Counted from the stretch's first letter, positions 1 through 10,249 are shown. The stretch: 64,000 bases of DNA from Aplidium turbinatum (GCA_918807975.1 OU964918.1:3410001-3474000); one strand, 5' to 3'. Program-made: numbers and translations. Notes: generated from the sequence alone by a model not told the origin.

Positions 1-818
1 AAGAAAGTATCACTAATTAAAAGTTGTACTTTAAGAATTCGATATACTGTAAAAGGCAAATGAATCGTTCATATGAACTCAATTTCCAATATATTACGTC
101 GGAATGACGTCATCAAACATTATCATGACCAAGTTCAATACACAATCGCATAGCCGTGCTAATTACCTTTCCATTGATACCTTGTATGTGTCGGTGGCTT
201 CAGTGTGTCACCAGTTATTAAAGGAAATATAAAATTATAGCGCCACCATGTGGTTGAAATTTTCAAAACTTTAAACATGAATATCTCACTAAGTATTTGA
301 GCCATGTTAATCAATTTTTTTTACATGTTGTGTATCAAGTTGCTCCATATATTTGTCAAGTATAAAAACGATTGACGATAATTTAGATGGTATAATTGGC
401 GTTTTATATCGTTTTTTTGCGAAATTTAACAAAATTGGGCCACTTTGGGGCGTTTGCGGGACCCTAAAAACTTTTTTATTCCAAAAAATTTTTTGCCATT
501 GTTAACCATATAGAAAATGGCAACTTTTACCAATTTATTGAAGCGATTGAAAGATAAATTTGAAAAACGCCCAATTTTGGCCCTCCTTAATTGTAGGCTA
601 TGCCAAAATCATAAATGGAAAATAATGGTGATTCTTATTTACTTTTATACTACAGCTTTGTAGTATTTTTCTTTACTCTTTTACAACTCGTTGTTTTTAG
701 ATGAAGGCATAATGAAATCTATCAATCCACCAACAAGGCCAACCAAGCCACCCTGTTCAGTGTTCAATTTAGAGCTGTGTAAGAAAAAGTCTTTCCATGA
801 GAAGCACTCCTTCGATGA
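1..818. other. No gene recognised
   Basis: A+T-rich sequence with many short A and T runs and stops in all frames. I see no repeat end, RNA gene or coding signal that I can name. Confidence 0.4.
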
Positions 819-1061
819 CCACTGTGCGTAAACAAGCTGACCCACATTTCATCACCAGCCCATTACTTCAAACTGTTATATGATGAAGCTATTGTGGAGC
901 AGTCCTATTTGTATTTGGTCCAGTTGGACCCTTCCAAACGTCTTGGCAAAACAGCTAAGAAGTTTGCATATATATTTACAAAGAAAGGGGGTTATGCAAA
1001 AAGTCTGGCTGCACAAGCTGCCTATACTTTTGTTAGAAGTGTGAAGAACACCTTTGCATAG
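819..1061 (+). pseudogene. Unassigned coding remnant, about 80 codons
   Basis: An open frame without an ATG runs from just after a stop at 816 to a TAG at 1059-1061. The composition looks protein-like: a stretch around LLYDEAIVEQSYLYLVQLDP is followed by a Lys/Ala-rich tail ending in FVRSVKNTFA. The opposite strand is open over part of the same stretch, so one of the two is a shadow; I prefer the plus strand because of its amino-acid mix. I do not recognise the family. It could be the C-terminal piece of a transposon protein or a host exon, and no clear splice acceptor decides the start. Confidence 0.25.
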
Positions 1062-1814
1062 ACAAAACGAAACACTGACTTGAAATTCCATAAAGAATGA
1101 ACAATTTTGTGCTGTTTTGAGTGAAAATAAACTAGTTGCTTGTTACTGCTTATTGTGTGCTTTTGTTGCTAGAGCGCCTGGTGTTACACATCTGCTACGT
1201 TTCAAAATTCTGTAGGTAGTGCGAATGTGCCTGACGTAACAGATTTGCTACGTTTGAAAAAAAATTAAAATACTCGAAAAAAAATTTTTTAAACATAAAA
1301 CATATGTTGACTAAACTAAAATGTTTTTAAAAAAATAGAAAACAATTTTTTTTTTCAGCTAAACGATAATTTTGTCCATATAGGGTGGTTTTCTGGAAAA
1401 AAGTAGCTAGGCCTAATTGGCTATGCCGACAATGCAGTAGCGGATCTAGAAAATAGTCGTGGAAGTTAAACAAATTGAAAGTGGGTGTGAGAGGCTTGAC
1501 CACCAGAAAAGATTGACAAATATAATCTTGTTTTGGGCATTTTTAGAAACAAATGTTTATTATCAAGACGCACCCTTGGTATGTAACTCAATTTATCAAA
1601 TAATAACTGGATTGGGGTAGAAAAATTCATTCACGATCACAGAAAGATTTCAATAATTTATTTCTTGAAAGTTTATATAGTCGAGTGTGGTGTAGCCTTT
1701 CAGCAGCCAAGAACTTCGAAAATCTATCTGAGGTGTCCTGACCTTCTTTTCACCAAAAGCATTATCACAGCACTTTTAATTTGATAACCTATCTCGATTA
1801 ACAACGAAATTTGT
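1062..1814. other. No gene recognised
   Basis: Non-coding sequence. Near 1175-1255 a phrase around CTGCTACGTTT occurs twice about 70 bp apart, which may be a decayed repeat end. Nothing else can be supported. Confidence 0.35.
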
Positions 1815-2010
1815 CAACTTATGCAATAAATTGAGTTTCGCTTTTAGCAGCATGATCGTAGTCTACTTCACAATATGTATATTGTGAAGTAGACTACGAT
1901 CATAGTAGATACTAACGACCTGCTTTAACCTGATGTTGCGAGTTCGCTGTGGTAGTAGCGGTATGCACCAGCTTTCGGAACACTGTTCCCTAGTCATGTG
2001 CTTTATAACT
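1815..2010 (-). repeat. Foldback-type repeat copy with a perfect hairpin
   Basis: This stretch is the inverted counterpart of 7050-7180, sharing GCTGCTAAAAGCGAAACTCA and the sequence after it. The phrase CATGACTAGGGAAC near 1985-2000 recurs inverted at 6629-6642. Within it 1852-1903 is a perfect 52-bp palindrome of two 25-base arms around GT, starting ATGATCGTAGTC. The sibling at 7131 is not palindromic there, so the hairpin arose in this copy by local inverted duplication. Confidence 0.6.
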
Positions 2011-3097
2011 TGTCCACTTAATTGTGAATGAACTAGGCTATTAGAGTAGCCTACGCAGTGTTTTGTGAAACACAAACAACTATTTAGGCTACTCCCTTAA
2101 TCCACTGTTGACACTATGCATGCCCATTCCAATATTGCAGATTAGGTGAATGAAACATGGTTGGGCGAGCAAAGCTAGCAAGAAAATTTTACTAAAATAT
2201 AAACAAAATTACGTATGAAATGTTGCTGGTACATATAAAATTACAACCCGATAAACGCTGCACGAACTAAATATGAGTGGTCCTCCAGCCGTAGGTTTGG
2301 GAAGCAGTCAATACGGCCTTGCATGATTTAAGCTATTACATATCCAGCTTTTGTAGCAACGTTTCTATGTTTTGAACAGTCAAAAAACATTAAACAGACT
2401 AAAATGAGTGGGCCCCTAACCAGCAGTGGTCCCCCTCTCGCCGGCGGGTATGGGGGCGGGTAACACGGCCCTGATTGCAAGCAATTTAGATTTTTACTTC
2501 ACAGACATGATCTTCCGAATGCTAAGAATAAACTCAATGAATTTCTTAAAAAGGCAGGTGCTGTAACCATCCAGTTGCAAACATTGCACTATTGATTCAG
2601 ACACCTGCAAGCAACCAAACAGATTTGCATTTAGTGATCATGTTATATAGACAAAGCAATGATTGCCTGCACGCTTATGTGAGTCCGTAAATGTAATCTG
2701 AAATGCAGTGGCAATACTGTCAATTAATTGGTATCCGTAGAGCTGAGTAGCGTTTTTGTAGAAAAAAACATGCATAGATCTAAGTCAGGATTGAAAAATA
2801 TATGGGCTCCTAGCTTGCGTGAGTGCTAGGCAATACCGGATTTAGATAAAGAGTGGCCCTTAGCCTAAAAATTCCCCCTTTCGAAGCCACCAAACCTTTA
2901 TCTTAACGGCCACAAAGATGAGTATTTCATACAGTCATGATTGGTGGTGGAGAAACATACATCTAGCCTATGTGTAGAAATTAACCATTTGAAGACAACC
3001 AAAGTTTGTAATTTAATTTCGAACGTTTTGTGGAATAATAAAACAGAGAAGGTTGATCAAATAAAATATAAATAGCTTGTAATAGCTATTTATATTT
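2011..3097. other. No gene recognised
   Basis: Non-coding, with scattered repeat-like phrases such as G/C-rich patches at 2275-2325 and 2400-2475 that resemble each other weakly. At 3061-3096 a short palindrome pairs AAATATAAATAGC with GCTATTTATATTT. No coding frame stands out. Confidence 0.35.
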
Positions 3098-3235
3098 GTC
3101 CTGGGGTAGCCTTTTTAGATCTACCAAGGGTTTTTTTGATAGATCTGTTCTTGCGTGCCAGCTAGCTCGTAATTGTTGTTTCAACTGTAGATTTACTTGT
3201 GTCCTGGGGTAGCCGCTTTAGGTCTGCCAAGGGTT
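3098..3235. repeat. Direct repeat of about 35 bp, offset 103 bp
   Basis: GTCCTGGGGTAGCC followed by a T-rich patch and CCAAGGGTT occurs at 3098 and again at 3201, with a few differences. It may be the end of a local duplication. No function is implied. Confidence 0.5.
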
Positions 3236-3256
3236 GCATTACTAGGTCTGTGCTCA

Positions 3257-3400
3257 GTACCAGCCTCATTTTTGTAATCAAATATCGATTTCGATTTCAA
3301 AGCATCTTCAGTTTGATATTGTCAAGAACAAATAATAATAAAAAATTCTTCAAAGGTTTGAAATTAATGGATGCTCTAAAACAATTTCGTATGCAAATAA
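3257..3400 (-). repeat. Penelope-like terminal repeat, minus-strand copy
   Basis: The reverse complement closely matches 7350-7475, with few differences over more than 100 bp. A further part (AATTGTTTTAGAGCAT and its flank) matches 5528-5552 joined to 6233-6260, where a hAT MITE split it. On the minus strand 3277-3317 holds a hammerhead-like core, CTGAAGA then GAAA, bounded by ATCAAA and TTTGAT. Such motifs are known from the pseudo-LTRs of Penelope-like elements, and pieces of such an element lie between the two copies. Confidence 0.55.
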
Positions 3401-3525
3401 CAACAACATTTGATAAAACTACCATTCAACGTTTTATAGGCAGAGAAAACTTTTTCTCGAGCCGTTGAAAATTTCACGATCAGATCACCGCTTTCATGCG
3501 TGGTGGAAATCTGCAGGTAAATCTG
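3385..3525 (+). repeat. Copy of the 4.1-4.4 kb palindromic repeat
   Basis: ACCATTCAACGTTTTATAGG and the following 100 bases recur at 4170 (direct) and, inverted, at 4319-4370. They include the phrases around CCGTTGAAAATTTCA and the CATGCGTG-GTGGAAATCTGC block. The unit lies next to the Penelope-like terminal repeat and probably belongs to the same element family. Confidence 0.5.
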
Positions 3526-4123
3526 CATCAGGCATTGCAGAGTACAAAAACAGTGTTGCAGAACGCGTTTTCGAATATTAAATTCTCATCAGTGCAACTA
3601 CGTTAATGAACGCAATAACAACAGTTAAATTTAAACTCTATACAATACATTACAAAGATTATCAGGATATATTCTCAGTGTTCAATTGAATATTAATAAA
3701 TCCATAGACATCAGAAAATCACTTCCCGCATGCAATTCCAGACCGACATTACTCGCTTAAGTTTTTTTTAATTTAAACAGACTTAATGTTCAAAGCAAAA
3801 ACAGCCATCACAATGATTATCTACTGAAGTATACTAATTCACAGTACTTAGATAAGCAATGAAAATTAATAGAGGGTATTGTTATTAATGTGAATTCAAT
3901 ATGATTTCAGTGATTATAATACAATGATATATAGTAGCGTATCCAATTAATTAGCGACAACCTTTTAAAGTACACGTTAATTCGAACAGAAGTAAGAATT
4001 TATCAAAAGTCTCAGTCATTTTAGATTTCACCACCGGTTACAGGACCATCTATGATTGTTACCTTGACAGAGTCAACTCTGATTGATCATAGACGCTTTG
4101 GAGAGTAGCTAGTTGAGAAAATT
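3526..4123. other. No gene recognised
   Basis: A+T-rich sequence between two copies of the Penelope-linked repeat. It has stops in all frames and no recognisable motif. Confidence 0.35.
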
Positions 4124-4397
4124 CAGATAATACGCAACCAAGGAAGTTTCCAGAAATATTTGATAAAACTACCATTCAACGTTTTATAGGCAGAGAAAGC
4201 TTTTTTTTGATGCAGATTTTCCTGTAGATTTCCATCACGCATTGAAGCGTGATGGAAATCTGATCATGATCATGAAATCATGATCATCTGATCATGAAAT
4301 TTTCAACGGTTCGAGAAAGCGTTTTCTCTGCCTGTAAAACGTTGAATGGTAGTTTTATCAAATATTTTTGGAAACTTCCTTGGTTGCGTATTATCTG
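4124..4397. repeat. Compound inverted repeat
   Basis: Outer arms 4124-4200 and 4319-4397 are inverted copies of about 77 bp with few differences. The centre contains a perfect 14-bp-arm hairpin at 4227-4260 (GATTTCCATCACGC, six-base loop) and a run of TGATCA/ATCATG palindromes at 4261-4300. The right arm runs into the inverted flank of the Penelope-like coding remnant. Confidence 0.65.
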
Positions 4398-4541
4398 AAA
4401 TAACAATAAAACAATTAAATAATCAATAAAATCCTAAATTAATGGCTGTCTAATTGTCTATGCATAGTGATATTTTTGATATTTAGCTAAAAAATTAACA
4501 AGAGCAGTTTACAAATGTGCTAGTAGGCGTACAAGTGTTTT

Positions 4542-4979
4542 TCACTTAAATTTAGGAAAAAACATTTTTTGAATGTTTATTTTGGCATCTAACAATTGAT
4601 ACCACAATTCTTCTTTGTGGTCAAGTTTGGTTGGATCTGGTTCTTCCACAAACGTGACTTCAAAACAGTCCGGTAAATGAAGTGTCGTTGTTGAATGCTT
4701 TTTTTGATAATGTTGTAGTAGCACCGTTTTGTCGGTTTTGCCTGAGAAGTTGCCGCAGTTACCTGAATTCCAAATGGAGTGATGTTTGTTCCAACTTGCA
4801 GAAAATGAATTTTTTGTTTGTCCAACATACTGCTCTTTGCAAATTTTGCAAGTAGCTACGTAAATTCCAAAGTTCTTACATGTCAAATTCTGTTTAAGGT
4901 GAAGAAGTTTTCTTGATTGCGACATAAGGCTGTGTGTGTCACTGACCATACAAGAAAAGTTTTTTCTACTGCCACACAA
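4542..4979 (-). pseudogene. Penelope-like GIY-YIG endonuclease domain
   Basis: The 145-residue frame holds a GIY-YIG nuclease domain of the Penelope type. GIY is at residues 38-40 in FGIYVATCKICKEQYVGQT and YVG at 51-53, followed by the conserved N-K-H run and a C-terminal acidic segment with F-V-E-E-P near residue 110. In PLEs this domain follows the reverse transcriptase and nicks the target DNA. Just upstream on the same strand, remnants of the linker and RT C-terminus are visible (next entry). The arginine usually found before the W-N-K-H stretch reads serine here, so activity is doubtful. It is a decayed insertion and not a host gene. Confidence 0.75.
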
Positions 4980-5419
4980 TGCATAATTTCCAGACCTTTT
5001 TTAAGATCCAAAGTTTTTAATTTTTTTATTTGAAAAATCTAAATCCTTGTAAGTTGTGACATAAGATGCAATAGTTGGTGGTCTTTTGAGGACAATACGG
5101 CCGAAGATTTTAATTTCTTTTCTTTGTCGGTAAGCGTCAAAATGTTTGTAAAAGATGAAGCCCAAATGATTCTTTTTTTGTCTGTGTTGGTTTTCTTCTC
5201 CGGTGCAAGTCTAGATTACCAAGTTTTTGCCAAGTCAATAATGCTTTTGGTCATTTTTTTATTAAAGCCAGAGACTATGCATTTATTGTACAAACGAGTT
5301 AAACTCTTCAAGTAATATGGTTCAGTTTCATTCAATCGAAGCATTCGGATGCATTCTCCATACACAATCGATTTCATACACTTGTTTGGCCTACTGTAGC
5401 ACATTTGTTTGCTGTACAC
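4980..5419 (-). pseudogene. Penelope-like reverse transcriptase C-terminal remnant
   Basis: Minus-strand frames encode a segment with S-I-V-Y-G-E-C-I-R-M-L-R-L-N and L-Y-N-K-C-I-V-S-G-F (5216-5419), like the thumb or C-terminal region of Penelope-like reverse transcriptases. After a frame change a Lys-rich linker leads into the GIY-YIG domain. The order RT end, linker, GIY-YIG is that expected for a PLE. At least one frameshift and one stop separate the blocks, so it cannot make a full protein. Confidence 0.6.
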
Positions 5420-5552
5420 TTCATGAAATTGCTCTTGTTAATTTTTTAGCTAAATCTCAAAAGTGTCACTATGCATAGACAATCATTAATTTTGGTATTT
5501 TATTGATTAGTTAATTGTTTTATTGTAATTTGCATACGTAATTGTTTTAGAG

Positions 5553-6224
5553 CAGTGGTTCTCAACCTTTTATGAGTCATGGCGCCCCAGACTGTGGCTC
5601 TAAAAAACTGTGGCCCCCTTGCGTAACAAAAAATTTATTTGTTCAAAGAACACCGAACGAAACGAAATTAATGAAAACAGCGAGTGATTAAATGATTTAT
5701 ACCTCACTGCGAAACTTGCGCCTGACTTTGTTTTAGCAAGCCTTTTATATTCGGCTCAGTCTTTTTCGGTTCTTTTTTTCGGTTTCTTTTTCGGTTTTTC
5801 GGTTTTTCGGCTCAGTCTTATTCGGTTCTCAACTTTTATGAGTCATGGCGCCCCAGACTGTGGCTCTAAAAGACCGTGGCTCCCTTGAGTGAAATAAAAA
5901 TGTATTTGTTTACAGAACAACGAACGAAACGAAATTAATGAAAACAGCGAGTGATTAGATGATTTATACCTCACTGCGAAACTTGCGCCTGACTTTGTTT
6001 TAGCCTTTTATATTCGGCTCAGTCTTTGATACAGCAAGACGAATGTCACTGCGATGCATGATGATGGAACATGGAGTGAGAAAAAACATACGATGAAAAA
6101 ACAATCGTTTACCTAGCTTTACCTATAACCTGTTGTAGTTCATTAATGAAGCCTTTTATCGTGCCTCTCCTGAGAACGCTCTGTGGCCCCCTTGGAGGCC
6201 GAGGGCCACGGTTGAGAACCCCTG
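5553..6224. mobile_element. hAT MITE with internal duplication, 8-bp TSD
   Basis: The ends are CAGTGGTTCTCAACC and its imperfect complement GGTTGAGAACCCCTG, flanked by the perfect 8-bp duplication TTTTAGAG (5545-5552 and 6225-6232). This is the standard hAT signature. Inside, about 205 bp starting GGTTCTCAAC is present twice (from 5557 and from 5824), separated by a pyrimidine-rich stretch of repeated TTTTTCGG. It codes for nothing and was moved by a transposase elsewhere. It sits in the Penelope terminal repeat, whose uninterrupted inverted copy at 3360-3400 confirms the insertion point. Confidence 0.85.
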
Positions 6225-6302
6225 TTTTAGAGCATCTATTAATTTTGTCAATTTCTTGAATGTCAAATCTACAGTGTAGAAACTTATTAATTATTTCAGG
6301 TA

Positions 6303-6497
6303 GTTTTTCTTAGTTCAGATAAAAGTTCGGTCTTTGATCATCAACAACAGTGCCACGCCGACTTTGAATTTAAAATTATTGCCAGAGAAAATGACGCGGT
6401 ACAATTACGTTTCAAAGAGGCCATATTCATCAGCAGGCAAAATCCAAAAATCAACAACCGTGCCGAAAGGGAAGAACTACGTTACCTAATCTACTAA
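6303..6497 (+). pseudogene. C-terminal end of a Penelope-like GIY-YIG protein
   Basis: A plus-strand frame ending at a TAA (6495-6497) encodes FEFKIIAREND, a short gap, then RFKEAIFISRQNPKINNRAE. This resembles the last part of Penelope-like endonucleases: the strand carrying the catalytic glutamate (K-E-A-I-F-I) and the P-x-I-N-x-R-x-E tail. It is opposite in orientation to the PLE at 4.5-5.4 kb and is followed by the terminal repeat copy at 7350-7475, the expected order for a 5'-truncated PLE reading rightward. Confidence 0.55.
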
Positions 6498-6647
6498 CAA
6501 CTGATTCAACAAAATGTCACAACAATAGCGCCTAACAGCACAGAAACTCAACAGCCGGCAGCCTCAAGCTAAACCAAAGAGCCACATGAAAGAACCACTC
6601 ACTGAATTCAACACCATTCGTCATAGCACATGACTAGGGAACTGTGT

Positions 6648-7060
6648 TCTGAAAGGTAGCCACTTTAACAAGTCGAAATTCTGCCACTGAACTTGACTAG
6701 AATGAAACCGCCAACCAATCATAAGCTACGGTTTAAGTGACGTAAAAAATGGCGAAAAGAAGATGATAGAAAGCAAATTAAGTGATGGATTTTTTGTCAG
6801 CTGGTTGGCTTCGGGGTTAGGGTTAGGGCTAGAAATAGTCATTTCATTGACGCGTGTTTGATTCTCACCACTGCTATTGCTCTTTTTCTTCTGTAATTAC
6901 CAAATAAAGTTCAAAACAAGCATTAACTCTCTGGATGAGTGCTAGAAGAGTCACAATTGGACGGTAGCCTCTTATAACACGTTCTGATTGGTTGGCGGTT
7001 GCATTGTAGTCAATTTCAGTGGCAGAATTTCGACTTGTTAAAGTGGCTACCGTTCTGAAA
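6648..7060. repeat. Inverted repeat, 74-bp arms
   Basis: Arms 6648-6721 and 6986-7060 are inverted copies sharing GGTAGCCACTTTAACAAGTC and CCGCCAACCAATC, with about 265 bp between them. The right arm continues into sequence shared (inverted) with 1815-1985, so this is a piece of the same foldback family. Confidence 0.65.
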
Positions 7061-7349
7061 GCTCGTGTAATTCGATATTGCCACAACTAAATCGCAGCAT
7101 CAGGCTTAAAAAGATCGTTAGAATCTACACAGTGAAGTAAGCAACGATCATGCTGCTAAAAGCGAAACTCAATCAATTGCTTATTAGTTATATTTTACTT
7201 CATTTGATAAAAGTTATAGACTCTTTTGGTTTTCATGCTATTTAATTTTACATGTTACGTTTCTTCATTAGTAACGATGTAGTAATAGATTATATAATTT
7301 GTTTCATTGTTTCCATGGTAGCGCAACATGCAATTGTTACGTCATAATA

Positions 7350-7475
7350 TCTAAACTTTAAACCTTTGAAGAATTTTTTATTATTATTTTGCTCTTGACA
7401 ATATCAAACTGAAGATGCTTCGAAAGCGAAATCGATATTTGATTACAAAAATGAGGCTGGTACACTGTTTGTTGT
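7350..7475 (+). repeat. Penelope-like terminal repeat, plus-strand copy
   Basis: Inverted counterpart of 3257-3372. The stretch 7403-7443 reads ATCAAA, CTGAAGA, a GCTT-CGA-AAGC hairpin, GAAA, then TTTGAT. It therefore has the invariant CUGANGA and GAAA blocks of a hammerhead ribozyme with a pairing outer stem. Hammerheads are established in Penelope-like pseudo-LTRs. Cleavage ability is inference. Confidence 0.5.
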
Positions 7476-8036
7476 GTTGAGCAACAGGACGTGACTAATG
7501 ATAAGAGACAGTCAACCCCTTCAAGTGGACAGTTTGCTGGGTCGTTCACAAAAAACAAAAAAGTTTTATTAGTCAAAACAACTAAAGTAGGTAGCCTAAA
7601 CTTGTTATTATTTCATTTAGAATCTACGCTTATAATCTTTCCGTGCAGCATTTTCGTTTATTACTTGATGTTTTTGTCCTAACTTGACATATGCTTGAGG
7701 TCACTCCAAGTTTCTAGCCACTTCATGTTTGTGCTTGGCTCGGCTTCGTTTGCTCTTATAGAACTAATGTATTGACAGAATCAAAGAGCATCGGTATTTG
7801 TTGCAATTAATACTTTCTGTGGAAATAGGAACAATCAAACCACAAGTTTGCAACACACACGCTTTCATTTTGAATTTGACTACAGCGCAGGTGGAACCAC
7901 ACAATACCATATTTTTTGGTTAGGCTGAACAACTGCAATTTCATTAAAGTATTAACCTACTAACTGTTGTTTAAACTTTTAGTAAACTTTTGACATTATA
8001 AAACTCTAATTAACTACAAACAACGTATAGTAATGC
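7476..8036. other. No gene recognised
   Basis: Non-coding stretch between the Penelope cluster and a SINE. The small open frames on both strands show no family resemblance. Confidence 0.35.
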
Positions 8037-8143
8037 AGCGTCTGTATGGTTAAGTGGTGAGAACGTTTGCGCGACGTTCGCAAAGGACTTCTGTTCGACA
8101 CCGCTCCAGAGTTTGCGGCTGTTTCTCGGCAAAGACAATTAAT
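8037..8143 (+). repeat. tRNA-derived SINE (family A), 5' half
   Basis: TTAAGTGGTGAGAACG resembles a pol III A box and TGTTCGACACC a B box, spaced as in a tRNA. The rest matches the minus-strand copy at 38141-38401. The second half of this copy resumes at 9837 after a hAT insertion. Confidence 0.7.
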
Positions 8144-8775
8144 TAGGGCCACCATATGTCCTCTTTTAGGAGGATTTGTTCTCTTTTTTCATACAAAATA
8201 AATTGTCCTCCGAGGACACTTGAAAATGCTCAAATGTCCTCTTTTTTGCATTGCTATCATTTTCAACAAGGTTTTATTTTATGTGACCTTGGCGAAAGCT
8301 AAATAAGGCTAAGCAACGATACCAAAAAAGGAAAAGTATGTTTTCTGTGAGCTGTGGCAGAAGTAGACTATCCTTGTTTAAGAAAAGTGTTTATTGACTT
8401 TGAGGTTGACAATACATTGCTGACTGTGGATATGGCATATGGTGGATACATTTAATGTTTCTGTGTCAAACGAAGGCAGTGTTAGTACTCGATGACCATG
8501 TCAGATGTATTTCTATTGTTCGACTCTCCTGTTGCCTATTTGGATGAATAGACCACTAATTTCATTTTCTGAGTTTACATCCTTTGATTGGATGCTTATT
8601 GCTTATGCTGTCTTACACCAAAGAATAGGATAACGCTTTTCAGCGGTGTGTGGAAGTATCTGTCAGAGAAAAATGTCGGCATTGATGATGTTAAACTGTT
8701 CGATCTATAGGCTACCAAAGCTAGTGCAAAGGCGTCTTAAACCTGATAGCTAGCTTGCATTAGCTTTGTTTAAAT

Positions 8776-9483
8776 CAGGGGTGGGGAACCTGCGGTCCGC
8801 GTGACTGTTCCATGTGGTACGCGTCAAAATATGGCCTCTACAACAGCAAAATATGGCAAAATATGGCCTCTACGTCAAAATATGGCCTCTACAACAGCCA
8901 AATGTATGTGTCAATCTTATGGAGACATTTAATGCAAGATTTTTGGACATAAACAGTAAAGAAATGGAGTTAGATATTTTTCCTCTCCTTTCAATGTGGT
9001 TGCAACTGATGTGCCTAGTAACTTCCAATATGAAATAGTAGAGCTCCAGAGTGACGGTGCGTTGAAAGCGATGTACCAAAACATTCCACTGCTCAATTTT
9101 TATCAACGCTACGTAAATGCTGATGATTTTCCAGTCATGCAGAAACATGCTTTGAAATATGTGTCTCTGTTTGGAAGCACCTACCGTTGCGAGCAGTTTT
9201 TTTCCAAATTGAATCTAACAAAAAGTCGGTTTCGCTCCAGACTGACTGATAAAAACGTGGAGTTGCAGTTAGGAGTTGCAACATCTTCCGTGTCAGCAGA
9301 CATCACACGACTCACCAAAAATAAAAACTTTCAGCCATTCCACTAGCTGTGACAATGAAATAAATCATTGTCTACTTCGCTGCATTTTTTCTCTGTAAAT
9401 AAAATTTCGAAATTTTTAGTGGCCTACCTGTGTTACTTCTCATTTTATGTGGCCCGCAATACTGAAAAGGTTCCCCACCACTG
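8776..9483 (+). mobile_element. Second hAT element nested in the first
   Basis: TIRs CAGGGGTGGGGAACC and GGTTCCCCACCACTG are flanked by a perfect 8-bp duplication GTTTAAAT (8768-8775, 9484-9491). At 708 bp it is an internally deleted copy that keeps the 3' end of a transposase gene. The tip and coding sequence resemble the hAT family related to GTF2IRD2-like transposases. Confidence 0.88.
8894..9346 (+). pseudogene. hAT transposase C-terminal remnant
   Basis: The frame from about 8894 encodes NLMETFNARFLDINSKEMEL. After a one-base frame change near 8990 it continues through 9346, ending LTKNKNFQPFH. The block FGSTYRCEQFFSKLNLTKSR is the hAT C-terminal dimerisation motif (hATC), followed by R-S-R-L-T-D-K-N-V-E-L-Q-L. 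Only the last quarter or so of a transposase is present, without the zinc finger or the first catalytic residues. It cannot be active but identifies the element. Confidence 0.85.
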
Positions 9484-9836
9484 GTTTAAATATTGGCACA
9501 TTAGAAAATGGACAGAATAGTTCAAATATTGCAGAACTATAGATTTTTTTAAATGAATTGTTAAAAATCGAGCAATTCTTCATCTGCAATAAGCTATGGT
9601 TCAAAATGCAAATGTAAAACGCATGTTTTTTGTGGAGAAAATCAAATGAACAGCAAAATGTTCATTGACTGAGCCTGACAAATAAACATGTTACGTTTTT
9701 TATTTGTCCCTTCTGCTACATAGGCCTATAATCATCTAAGAAGATGTAAAAATTGTTTAAACGTAAAAATCTACTGGCATTTTACTTGCTTACCAAACAT
9801 GTCCTCTTTTTGGGTGATGAAAATATGGTAGGCCTA

Positions 9837-9935
9837 CAATCAATGGCATGCTAGAATAAGTGTAACAGCTGACTCGACGACTAGGCTATATTTGTCTTCG
9901 CTGCTTCCTGTTGTGTTGCATTTGTGATCGCAGTG
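9837..9935 (+). repeat. SINE A, 3' half
   Basis: Continues the SINE broken at 8143. CAGCTGACTCGA, TTCGCTGCTTCCTGT and TGTGATCGCAGTG recur inverted at 38185-38275 in the uninterrupted copy. Confidence 0.7.
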
Positions 9936-10186
9936 AAAGCTACCTTTTCTATAGTTTATACAACCCCCATGTCAACGTTACTGGGTAGCCTATATGAAAC
10001 TGGGTAGGCTAAACAAACAAATTATTAAAATCCTTTTATGGTCGAAAAAAAAATTTGAACGTAGTTTTAATTTCAAAGCTAAAGTAATCACTAAACTTAT
10101 ACGCAAATCCGGTTTTTATTTGATGAGTTTTGGTAAATGCAAAGTGCATGCCCATACGTCTTCATCAATAGGTTAAACCGTTGGGC
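9936..10186. other. No gene recognised
   Basis: Short non-coding interval between SINE A and the MITE carrying the large transposon. A 60-codon frame at 9994-10176 shows no recognisable feature. Confidence 0.35.
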
Positions 10187-10249
10187 TATTAACCCTATCT
10201 TAATACGAGCTGTTTTCGTGCGCAGAAAGCAAGTCACGGGCTATCTTAA
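10187..10249 (+). repeat. Left part of a TTAACCCTAT-tipped MITE
   Basis: TTAACCCTATCTTAATACGA through CACGGGCTATCTTAA matches 16106-16165 closely. It is cut at 10249 by the large transposon and resumes at 14216. The tip suggests a TTAA-targeting DNA transposon derivative. Confidence 0.7.

Larger units (their letters stand above)
4385..5545 (-). mobile_element. Penelope-like retroelement fragment with inverted flanks
   Basis: A Penelope-like coding remnant on the minus strand (about 4540-5420) is bracketed by inverted copies of one sequence. The first copy is 4385-4510, the second 5428-5545; they share CTCTTGTTAATTTTTTAGCT, ACTATGCATAGACAAT and TTTTATTGATTA. Inverted or tandem partial copies are characteristic of Penelope-like insertions, which are single-ORF retroelements with a reverse transcriptase and a GIY-YIG nuclease. 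The right flank runs into the terminal repeat later split by the hAT MITE at 5553. Confidence 0.7.
8144..9836. mobile_element. hAT element inside SINE A
   Basis: TIRs TAGGGCCACCATAT (8144) and, complemented, TAGGCCTACCATAT (ending 9836) differ at two positions. The flanks CAATTAAT (8136-8143) and CAATCAAT (9837-9844) form an 8-bp target duplication with one change. Removing the element rejoins a SINE comparable with the copy at 38.2 kb, which confirms both borders. The subterminal phrase GTCCTCTTTT occurs near both ends (8158, 8238, 9801) and is a likely transposase-binding repeat. No transposase of its own remains; the coding piece inside belongs to a second hAT element. Confidence 0.8.

Noticed and set aside
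4589-4828. 79-codon minus frame overlapping the GIY-YIG domain
   Set aside because: It is a shadow frame of the Penelope-like coding remnant.
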